Shown here one piece after another: positions 1 through 7,623 of a stretch of DNA of 64,000 nt. How positions within the stretch are numbered: the first letter of the stretch is position 1; the number at the start of each line of letters is the position of its first letter. The notes under the pieces were generated by a model, which was not told the DNA's origin, searched no databases, and saw only the letters and a list, made by a program, of their open reading frames with translations. The DNA comes from Enterobacteriaceae bacterium 4M9 (GTDB taxonomy: Bacteria > Pseudomonadota > Gammaproteobacteria > Enterobacterales > Enterobacteriaceae). Both the position numbers and the translations under genes were made by a program. Location: assembly GCA_010092695.1 (NCBI GenBank), contig JAADJJ010000001.1, forward strand, positions 992,001-1,056,000, read 5' to 3'.

Positions 1-1
1 T

Positions 2-3000
2 TATAAAGACCCGCCGCGCCTGATTGCCGCGATTCGCCGCCACCAGGTGACAGCGCTCCAGTGCGTACCGACGCTGCTGCAGGCCATTCTCGATGATGAC
101 GATGTACTGCACTGCGCGAGCCTGACACAAATTTTCAGCGGCGGTGAAGCGTTGCACAAGCGTCTGGCGAGCCTGTGTCTTGAGACGCTACCGGGTTGCC
201 AGCTGGTGAATCTCTACGGCCCGACCGAGTGCACCATCAACAGTTCGGCCTGGACGGTGACGGCCGAATCGCTTGCCCTGGAGCCGGACGTGGTTTCCAT
301 TGGCCGCCCGGTTTACAACACGCGCTATTACATTCTTGATGACGCCCTGCAACCTGTCGCACCCGGTGAAATCGGGGAGCTGTACATTGGCGGCGTTGGG
401 CTGGCGCGCGGTTATCTGCACCGCCCGGAACTGACGGCGGAGCGTTTCCTGGCGTGTCCGTTTACGGCTGACAATCCACAGGTGAGCGTTGCGTATCTGG
501 CCGATAATCCGCTGGCGCGCATCTATAAAACCGGCGACCTGGCGCGCTGGGGCGAGCAGGGACAGGTCTTTTATGCCGGACGTGCCGACAACCAGGTGAA
601 GCTGCGCGGCTATCGCATTGAACTTGATGAGATTCGCTCAGCTATCGAGACCCATCCGTGGGTACGTCACGCGGCAGCCGTGGTAAAAAATGACCCACAC
701 ACTGGCTATCAGAACCTGATTGCCTTTGTGGAGTTGAATGACAAAGAGGCAGCGCTGATGGACCAGGGCCGCGCTGATAGCCATCATCAGTCGAAGACCA
801 ACAAGGCGCAGGTGTACATGCAGTTGTCGAACCCCGGCTGTCGCGATGAACGCGCCGCAGAGCACATCATCGAACTGCCGGGCGAGCGGGGCAATGCGCA
901 GCAGCGGGCGCTGGCCTTTGGCCGTAAAACGTATCGCCATTATGAAGGCGGGGCGGTGCTGGCGCAGGATATTCTGGCGCTACTGGCAGAGCCACCGCTG
1001 CATGCCGAGCCACGCGCGCTGTCATCGCTGACGCTGGCCGAGTTTGGCGAGTTGTTGCGCTATTTTGGCCGTTTTACCAGCGATGAGCGCATTTTGCCGA
1101 AATATACCTGGGCCTCGCCGGGGGCGCTGTATGCCACACAGTTGTATCTGGAGTTGGTGGACATTGCGAGTATTGCGCCTGGCATTTATTACTATCATCC
1201 GCTTAAGCACCAACTGGTGCGCTGTGCCGATGCAACGACAGAGACCGGGCCGTATTTTGGCTGTCACTTTATTGGCAAAAAAGCGGCCATTGAGCCTATC
1301 TATAAAAACAACATCGAGGAAGTGCTTAACTTTGAAGCCGGGCATATGCAGGGCGTACTGGACGAGGTGTTGCCGGGCTTTGGTCTTGGCATTGCCGCCC
1401 AGGCGCTGCGGCCTGAGGTGAAGGCACTACTCGATGTGGCCGCAGAGGATTATTACCTCACCAGTTGCACCATCGACAGCTTCAGCAAGCGTGAGCCGCT
1501 GGCGCTAGATGTACTGGTGCAGGCGATGGCGAACAAAATAGCCGATTTGCCTGGCGGTATGTACCGCTACCGCGATGGCGCACTTGAGCCGTTGTGTGAC
1601 ACCATTATTGAGAAGAAACACGTCATTGCCATCAACCAGACGGTGTATGACAGCGCTTCTTTTGGTATCGCGCTTGTGAGCCAGGGGCGGCGCGGTTGGC
1701 CGGAGTATGTGACGCTGGGTCGTCAGTTACAGCGCCTGCAAAGCAACGATTTGCTGATGGGGCTGATGTCTTCCGGCTATAGCTCAGAGACCGGCAACGA
1801 TCTGCCTACAGCGCGCGTGCTGTACAAGCTGCTGGGCGAGCAGTGCGGGGCGTCTTACTTCTGTGTTGGCGGGCGTATTTCGCAGGCCCAGAAAGTAAGT
1901 GAAGGCATGAAAGAAGACAGCGTGCACATGCGCGGGCCGACGGAAATTCTACGTGATGACCTCGAAACCTTCCTGCCGGTGTACATGTTGCCCAATAAAA
2001 TTCTGGTGCTGGAGAAGCTACCGCAGACGGCTAACGGCAAAATTGACCTTAAGCAACTGGCGGCACGCGATATTGAACTGGTACGCAAGGCCATTATTGA
2101 GCCGCGTAACGAGACGGAAAGCCGTATTGCCCGCATCTGGGAAGAAAAACTCAAGCGCCCGCAGTTTTCGGTGGACGATAATTTCTTTGAGGTGGGAGGG
2201 AATTCGCTGATTGCGGTAGCGATGATTGCGGCCATCAATAAACAACTGGGCTGCCGGTTGCCGGTACAGGCGATTTTCTCAGCGCCAACTATTGAGAAGC
2301 TGGCGATGCAGACCCGCACGCAGGTGCAACGCGCCTCTCGCCTGATTCCATTGCAGCCGCGCGGGCGTCGGTCACCGGTGTTCTGCTGGCCGGGGCTTGG
2401 CGGCTACTGCATGAACCTGCGCACACTCGCGCTGGCGTGTGAGACGCAGCGGCCCTTTTTTGGTATCCAGGCAAGCGGCATTAACCCCGGCGAGCAGATT
2501 GACGGCACCATTAAAGCGATGGCAGCGCGGGATATCGGGTTGATTAAACAGCAGCAGCCGCACGGGCCGTATACGCTCTGGGGCTACTCGTTTGGCGCGC
2601 GCGTGGCGTTTGAAGCCGCCTGGCAACTTGAGCAGGCCGGAGAAACGGTTGAGGCGCTGATTTTGATTGCGCCTGGTTCGCCGAAGGTGCGCCAGCAACA
2701 GGCGGCGTTGCATTCGCGTGAGGCGCGTTACGATAATCCGGCGTATCTGACCATTCTGTTTTCGGTGTTTATGGGCAGCATCACGCATCCTCTACTGGAA
2801 GATTGCCTGAATGAGGCGCAGGACCGGGAGTTGTTTATCGACTTCATCGCTCGTCACCACCAGGCGCTGGTACGTGAGCAGATTGCGCGCATTACCGATA
2901 TCGTCAGCCAGACATTTGAATTCAGCTACAGCTTCCATGAACTGAACCAACGGCAGATTCAGGCACCGGTGACGGTGATTAAAGCTGAAGGCGACGATTA

Positions 3001-3163
3001 TTCGTTTATCGAAGGTAGCGAGCGCTTTTCCGTGCAACCGCCGAGAGTGGTAACGCTCAAGGCCGATCACTATCAGCTGCTCAAAGAAAGCCATATTGAT
3101 GAACTGTTTAAGGCACTGGAAGACCACGCGGTTACCGAAGAGGAAACAGAAGCAACGCCGTAA
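2..3163 (+). CDS. Nonribosomal peptide synthetase, A-Ox-T-TE, indigoidine-synthetase-like (5' end outside window)
   Basis: The reading frame is open to the left edge, so the N-terminus is missing. Domains in order: the C-terminal half of an adenylation domain (NLYGPTE near 209-229, YKTGDL near 525, then KLRGYRIE); a SagB/nitroreductase-like FMN oxidase domain inserted at about 830-1950 (SPGALYATQLYLEL, GIYYYHP); the end of the A domain (LPVYMLP, NGKID near 2040); a carrier domain with EVGGNSL, attachment Ser codon 2204-2206; and a thioesterase with GYSFG near 2580-2595 and a late DHYQLL histidine. Adding a normal missing A1-A4 half gives about 1280 residues, the size of BpsA/IndC indigoidine synthetases, which turn two glutamines into blue indigoidine. 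This architecture is characteristic of that family; the product is inferred, since the first specificity-code positions lie outside the window. The last codons recur at 5271 and 7431. Confidence 0.8.
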   Translation, partial: YKDPPRLIAAIRRHQVTALQCVPTLLQAILDDDDVLHCASLTQIFSGGEALHKRLASLCLETLPGCQLVNLYGPTECTINSSAWTVTAESLALEPDVVSIGRPVYNTRYYILDDALQPVAPGEIGELYIGGVGLARGYLHRPELTAERFLACPFTADNPQVSVAYLADNPLARIYKTGDLARWGEQGQVFYAGRADNQVKLRGYRIELDEIRSAIETHPWVRHAAAVVKNDPHTGYQNLIAFVELNDKEAALMDQGRADSHHQSKTNKAQVYMQLSNPGCRDERAAEHIIELPGERGNAQQRALAFGRKTYRHYEGGAVLAQDILALLAEPPLHAEPRALSSLTLAEFGELLRYFGRFTSDERILPKYTWASPGALYATQLYLELVDIASIAPGIYYYHPLKHQLVRCADATTETGPYFGCHFIGKKAAIEPIYKNNIEEVLNFEAGHMQGVLDEVLPGFGLGIAAQALRPEVKALLDVAAEDYYLTSCTIDSFSKREPLALDVLVQAMANKIADLPGGMYRYRDGALEPLCDTIIEKKHVIAINQTVYDSASFGIALVSQGRRGWPEYVTLGRQLQRLQSNDLLMGLMSSGYSSETGNDLPTARVLYKLLGEQCGASYFCVGGRISQAQKVSEGMKEDSVHMRGPTEILRDDLETFLPVYMLPNKILVLEKLPQTANGKIDLKQLAARDIELVRKAIIEPRNETESRIARIWEEKLKRPQFSVDDNFFEVGGNSLIAVAMIAAINKQLGCRLPVQAIFSAPTIEKLAMQTRTQVQRASRLIPLQPRGRRSPVFCWPGLGGYCMNLRTLALACETQRPFFGIQASGINPGEQIDGTIKAMAARDIGLIKQQQPHGPYTLWGYSFGARVAFEAAWQLEQAGETVEALILIAPGSPKVRQQQAALHSREARYDNPAYLTILFSVFMGSITHPLLEDCLNEAQDRELFIDFIARHHQALVREQIARITDIVSQTFEFSYSFHELNQRQIQAPVTVIKAEGDDYSFIEGSERFSVQPPRVVTLKADHYQLLKESHIDELFKALEDHAVTEEETEATP

Positions 3164-3211
3164 TCGCCCGGCATTTAACCGATAGCGAATGCCGCTGGTG
3201 TTAGCGACAAG

Positions 3212-3239
3212 CAAGGCCCAAAACGTGTTTTGGGCCTTG
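3212..3239 (+). terminator. Hairpin after the synthetase gene
   Basis: A perfect 13-bp stem (CAAGGCCCAAAAC and its complement) with a 2-nt loop, 48 nt past the synthetase stop codon. The A/T-rich inner stem is followed by few T residues. It lies between convergent genes and could end both transcripts. Confidence 0.6.
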
Positions 3240-3393
3240 TGATGGATAAGAGCACATCAACAGGTGGCGGTTTGTGCGGTGAAAGCTTCTGCTCCCGACT
3301 TAAGATATGGCAATTCCTTTAAGGCGTGATTTTATCGCACTGACCTACAGACTATTCAGAGTAAATGCATTAACAAAAGAAGCATTGTTTATT

Positions 3394-4245
3394 TTATTGA
3401 TAGTTTATATATATTATTGATGTTCCAGTGAATATGCCCGTTTGACTTGGGGTGCCATGCAAGTGGCTCTCAAGTTGAAATGATTCATTTCCCTTTTTTC
3501 CATTAATAATACGTGATGAAATTGAGCTGGAATTTAGCTCTATGCTGGCATGCATGCCATTGCTTAAGGGGATTAAATCATCATCGAGGACAGTTTTAAG
3601 ATTATAAACAATGTTGTCGGACGTACATTCTATATTTATGGTTGCCTGAGATTTTGCGGTGTCCTTTTTTTCTAAAAGCACTGTACCATAGTCAAAGGTG
3701 ATTTCTTTATTTAAAATATTGCAATATTCCTCTGGAGGTGCTGGCTTATAGCACCGGGAAGTTCCGTTTGGCGTTTCTGGATCGAGGCCGGCGCTACCTG
3801 AGTAATATTTACCCATTGTTGGTAATACGCATAACTCATCATGGAGAAGTAAGGTTGTAGTAAATGAACCGGCAGCTCCATTCTGGCGCACAAACTCTGC
3901 CAGGCATTTTGCTACGGTTGATATACGGGCTGCCATACAATCAACTCCGGGCCCGTCTCCAATACTCCCAAATGATGCTGGATTCCGGGATACAAATACG
4001 AAACCATAATTCTGGACCTGACTAATTCCACGAGCTCCAAAATCGTCATCCCTGTGTGTTATGTGCCAGTATATTGTTGCTGTGGCAACGGTGTTGCCAG
4101 CCCAGTTAAGTCTGACGTCTTCCATGGTGATATTATATATAACAGGCCAGTAGTAGGGAACGGCAGAGGCAATGCCAGTAAGTGAAAATGTTATAATAAA
4201 CGCCGAACATAATTTTTTAATACAATTGGTTATTTTTTTGTTCAT
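3394..4245 (-). CDS. Two-domain fimbrial adhesin-like protein, copy A
   Basis: 283 residues. A Sec signal peptide (basic start, hydrophobic core, ASA just before VPYYW) marks it as exported. Residues about 29-165 form an N-terminal domain with four conserved cysteines (103, 114, 139, 165). Residues about 170-283 look like a chaperone-usher pilin domain: a Cys pair (175, 207), FDYGTV, TINIEC, and a C-terminal alternating hydrophobic strand ending YINYQ with the penultimate-type Tyr that fimbrial chaperones bind. This is the layout of tip adhesins. No chaperone, usher or major pilin gene lies in the window, so export would need another locus. The gene is AT-rich beside GC-rich neighbours, suggesting transfer. 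Copy B at 5547-6398 is 242/283 identical. The exact family is not recognised. Confidence 0.7.
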   Translation of the reverse strand: MNKKITNCIKKLCSAFIITFSLTGIASAVPYYWPVIYNITMEDVRLNWAGNTVATATIYWHITHRDDDFGARGISQVQNYGFVFVSRNPASFGSIGDGPGVDCMAARISTVAKCLAEFVRQNGAAGSFTTTLLLHDELCVLPTMGKYYSGSAGLDPETPNGTSRCYKPAPPEEYCNILNKEITFDYGTVLLEKKDTAKSQATINIECTSDNIVYNLKTVLDDDLIPLSNGMHASIELNSSSISSRIINGKKGNESFQLESHLHGTPSQTGIFTGTSIIYINYQ

Positions 4246-4687
4246 GTATTATATTTGTGCCATTTTTTAAAGTGATTTATGGGGATGAGCATAATGTGAG
4301 TTAACCCATCTGTAACTGTGCGGTTAATTGAGTTCAGGTCAACTTTTAGTTAAATATTTTTTAAATTTCCGGAGTGTGGTAATAAAAATATTCTGAGCCG
4401 TTACAAAAGAAAAAATGCTTTGTTGCGTTTGTGTAGGTTTACTCATGCTGTAGAAACAAGCTGGAGAAAATTTCATATATGGCTCATGTTAGAGACTTAG
4501 AGAGAATAGCTTCCATGATTTCTTTTATTGCACCGCAGCTATTGCTGAAGGCGGAATGTTAACGATTTCGCATTGCTTCTAACCTAAAGGTCATCTGGTT
4601 AATTTGTGTGCTATTTATATTTTGAATAAAGAGATGAGCATCTACTATCATACCATTGAGTCTCGTTTTTATACAGTAATTTTAATT

Positions 4688-4819
4688 TCAGACAAAATAT
4701 TTTTCTTTATCCTGACTGTAATGCCAGACTGGTTTTAACATATTTAGCCTAACCTCTACAGCTTGTCGAGCCACGCTTTCCTCATCACTCCTGACGTCGT
4801 TAGATTTATTGTTTGCCAT
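4688..4819 (-). CDS. Small ORF of unknown function, copy 1
   Basis: 43 codons, ATG at 4819, product hydrophilic (starts MANNKSNDVRSDEESVARQ, ends KEKYFV). The copy at 6849-6980 has the same start, stop and length with three substitutions (S6Y, P30L, V43A). A GAAGGA lies upstream but too far for a good ribosome site. The in-frame extension upstream stops at a TAA only about 12 codons away. It may be a real small gene, or a remnant of a longer one. I do not recognise it. Confidence 0.3.
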   Translation of the reverse strand: MANNKSNDVRSDEESVARQAVEVRLNMLKPVWHYSQDKEKYFV

Positions 4820-5351
4820 TCGTATGGATGGGGTTCCTTCGTTACAGATGAATAAACGTTAAGTCAGTATTTTTATGCTGACGTTAGAATTTCCTGGACC
4901 AGGCCTGCCGGAGCTAAGGTGACTATGTAGTCGGAGCAGCTTCAGGGGTTAAATATTAATGAAAAATATTAGAAATGAAATTAAAAATAAAATTTTTTTC
5001 AAAATTCGATTTTTTGTGCTGGTTAGTAATGAAAATGCGGTTTATTTATCTATACTCTTAAAGGTATATGGCTTACGTTAACGGTGAATGTCGGATTTAA
5101 TCTATTTTCAAAATATGAGAATGGTTGAATGTTAAATTTAATGGTGATTGCTGAGATGGTGAAAATATATTACGTAGCATTTCTGCTACAAATATTCATC
5201 AACTGCCTCGGCCACCTGTTTAAAGAGAATGTAAATTGATGCGCTGCTTAAGACACGAGAGGGGCAAGTCGTTATCGAAAAGGAAACAGAAGCAACGCCG
5301 TAATCGCCCGGCATTTAAGCGATAGCAAGTGCCGCTAGCGTTAGCGACAAG

Positions 5352-5381
5352 CAAGGCCCAAAAACGCGTTTCTGGGCCTTG
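5352..5381 (+). terminator. Duplicated synthetase-end hairpin, copy 2
   Basis: CAAGGCCCA and TGGGCCTTG arms, 9-bp stem, matching the hairpin at 3212-3239 with small changes in the inner stem. It stands between adhesin gene B (minus) and the noncoding half of unit 1, so it may end adhesin B transcripts. Confidence 0.5.
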
Positions 5382-5546
5382 CTATTAATGGATGATATCA
5401 AATCACACATCAACAGGTGGCGGTTTGTGCGGTGAAAGCTTCTGCTCCCGACTTAAGATATGGCAATTCCTTTAAGACGTGATTTTACCGCACTGGCCTT
5501 CAGGCCACTCAGCGTAAATGCATTAACAAATGAAGCATTGTTTATT

Positions 5547-6398
5547 TTATTGATAGTTTATATATATTATTGATGTTCCAGTGAATATGCCTGTTTGACT
5601 TGGAGTGCCATGCAAGTAGCTCTCAAGTTGAAATGATTCATTTCCCTTTTTTCCATTAATAATACGTGATGAAACGGGGCTGGAATTTATCTCTATGCTG
5701 GCATGCATGCCATTGCTTAAGGGGATTAAATCATCATCAAGGCCAGTTTTAAGATTATATACAATGTTGTCGGACGTACATTCTATATTTATGGTTGCCT
5801 GAGATTTTGCGGTGTCCTTTTTTTCTAAAAGCACTGTACCATAGTCAAAGGTGATTTCTTTATTTAAAATATTGCAATATTCCTCTGGAGGTGCTGGCTT
5901 ATAGCACAGGAAAGTTCCGTTTGGCGTTTCTGGCAGGAGGCCGGCGGTACCTGTGGAATATATACCCATTGATGATAATACGCATAACTCATCATGGAGA
6001 ACTAAGGTTGTAGTAAATGAACCGGCAGCTCCGTTCTGGTGCACAAACTCTGCCAGGCATTTTGCTACGTTTCCTATATGGGGTGCCTGACAATCAATTC
6101 CGTGTCCGTCTTCAATACTCTCAAATGATGTTGGAGTCCGGGTTAAAAATGTGAATCCATAATTCCGGACATGGATAATTCCACGATCTCCAAAATCGTC
6201 ATCCCTGTGTGTTATGTGCCAGTATATTGTTGCTGTAGCAACGGTGTTGCCGGCCCAGTTAACTCTGATATCTTCCAAGGTAGCATTATATACAACAGGC
6301 CAGTAGTAGGGAACGGCAGAGGCAATGTCAGTAAGTGAAAATGTTATAATAAACGCCGAGCATAATTTTTTTATACAATTAATGATTTTTTTGTTCAT
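5547..6398 (-). CDS. Two-domain fimbrial adhesin-like protein, copy B
   Basis: 283 residues, same architecture as copy A: signal peptide ending near ASA, an N-terminal domain with cysteines at 103, 114, 139 and 165, and a pilin-type C-terminal domain ending YINYQ. Against copy A there are 36 differences in residues 1-164 (29 of them in 71-164) but only 5 in residues 165-283. The changes therefore cluster in the presumed ligand-binding domain while the assembly domain is nearly fixed. The gene has its own upstream region, about 1 kb almost identical to that of copy A. The role as an adhesin is inferred from the fold pattern; no fimbrial assembly genes are nearby. Confidence 0.7.
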   Translation of the reverse strand: MNKKIINCIKKLCSAFIITFSLTDIASAVPYYWPVVYNATLEDIRVNWAGNTVATATIYWHITHRDDDFGDRGIIHVRNYGFTFLTRTPTSFESIEDGHGIDCQAPHIGNVAKCLAEFVHQNGAAGSFTTTLVLHDELCVLSSMGIYSTGTAGLLPETPNGTFLCYKPAPPEEYCNILNKEITFDYGTVLLEKKDTAKSQATINIECTSDNIVYNLKTGLDDDLIPLSNGMHASIEINSSPVSSRIINGKKGNESFQLESYLHGTPSQTGIFTGTSIIYINYQ

Positions 6399-6848
6399 GT
6401 ATTATATTAGCGCCATTTTTTTAGAGTGATTTTTTGCAGGAGTGATCATGGTATATCTCGCTCCATCTTTAACTTTGCGGTTAATTGAGTTCAGGCAACC
6501 TTTTAGTTAAATGTTTTTTAACTTCCCGGAGTATGGCAGTGAAAAATATTCTGAGCCGTCTCCAAAGAAAAACAAATGCTTTGTTGGGTTTTGTGCAGGT
6601 TTACTCATGCCGCAGAAACAAGCTTGAGAAAAGTTCACACTTGGTTCATTTTAGAAACTTAGAGACAATAGCGCCCATGATTTCTTTATTGCACCACAGC
6701 TATTGCTGAAGGCGGAATGTAAGCGACCTCGCATTGCTTCTAACCTAAAAGGCATCTGGTTAGTTTGTGTGCTATTTATATTTTGAATAAAGAGATGAGC
6801 ATCTACTATCATACCTTTGAGTTTCGTTTTTCTACAGTGAGTTTAATT

Positions 6849-6980
6849 TCAGGCAAAATATTTTTCTTTATCCTGACTGTAATGCCAGACTAGTTTTAAC
6901 ATATTTAACCTAACCTCTACAGCTTGTCGAGCCACGCTTTCCTCATCACTCCTGACGTCGTTATATTTATTGTTTGCCAT
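6849..6980 (-). CDS. Small ORF of unknown function, copy 2
   Basis: 43 codons, same frame and ends as the ORF at 4688-4819, within the second duplicated unit. Because the surrounding noncoding DNA is nearly as conserved, frame conservation alone is weak evidence. No family recognised. Confidence 0.3.
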   Translation of the reverse strand: MANNKYNDVRSDEESVARQAVEVRLNMLKLVWHYSQDKEKYFA

Positions 6981-7430
6981 TCGTATGGATGGGGTTCCTT
7001 CGTTACAGGTGAATAAGCGTTAAGTCAGTATTTTTATGCTGACGTTAGAGTTCCCTTAATCAGACCTGCCGGAGCTAAAGTGACTATGTAGTCGGAGCAG
7101 CTTCAGGGGTTAAATATTAATGAAAAATATTAGAAATGAAATTAAAAATAAATTTTTTTCAAAATGCGATTTTTTGTGCTGGTTAGTAATGAAAATGCGG
7201 TTTATTTATCTATACTCTTTAAGGTATATGGCTTACGTTAACGGTGAATGTCGGATTTAATCTATTTTCAAAATATGAGAATGGTTGAATGTTAAATTTA
7301 ATGGTGATTGCTGAGATGGTGAAAATATATTACGTAGCATTTCTGCTACAAATATTCATCAACTGCCTCGGCCATCTGTTTAAAGAGAATGTAAATTGAT
7401 GCGCTGCTTGAGACACGAGAGGAGCAAGTT

Positions 7431-7570
7431 GTTATCGAAAAGGAAACAGAAGCAACGCCGTAATCGCCCGGCATTTAAGCGATAGCAAGTGCCGCTAGCG
7501 TTAGCGACAAGCAAGGCCCAAAAACGCGTTTCTGGGCCTTGCTATTAATGGATGATATCAAATCACACAT
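7431..7570. repeat. Third, partial copy of the unit boundary
   Basis: 140 bp identical to 5271-5410: the last ten synthetase codons with stop, the 3' spacer and the hairpin. Homology stops at about 7570, shortly before the chitinase 3' end. It marks the right end of the tandem duplication. Confidence 0.9.
7512..7541. terminator. Duplicated synthetase-end hairpin, copy 3
   Basis: Same hairpin as 5352-5381. Here it lies about 80 bp past the chitinase stop codon on the minus strand and may serve as that gene's terminator, although the flank is not T-rich. Confidence 0.45.
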
Positions 7571-7623
7571 GAAGAGCTGGCGGCGGTTTACACGATTTCC
7601 GTCCCGCCACACTCTTATGGTAC

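Larger units (their letters stand above)
3131..5270. repeat. Tandem 2.15-kb unit, copy 1
   Basis: Unit 1 of a tandem duplication (offset 2140 bp to unit 2). It begins inside the last codons of the synthetase gene, holds the hairpin at 3212, the minus-strand adhesin gene 3394-4245, and then about 1 kb (4246-5270) of AT-rich sequence with no long ORF. The noncoding half is almost as conserved between copies as the gene. The only candidate gene in it is the 43-codon minus-strand ORF at 4688-4819. Its first 125 bp differ at several positions from the boundary copies at 5271 and 7431. Confidence 0.9.
5271..7430. repeat. Tandem 2.15-kb unit, copy 2
   Basis: Unit 2 begins with a fragment of the synthetase 3' end (ten codons and stop, 5271-5303) and its hairpin, followed by adhesin copy B at 5547-6398 and about 1 kb (6399-7430) of AT-rich sequence. 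The 6399-7430 stretch holds only the 43-codon ORF at 6849-6980. The first 140 bp are identical to 7431-7570. Confidence 0.9.

Noticed and set aside
4634..4738. 34-codon plus-strand ORF starting MSIYYHTIESRF
   Set aside because: It overlaps the minus-strand 43-codon ORF, and the copy in unit 2 stops two codons earlier.
6485..6709. 74-codon plus-strand ORF in the noncoding half of unit 2
   Set aside because: The matching stretch of unit 1 is disrupted in this frame, and there is no ATG start or recognisable product.
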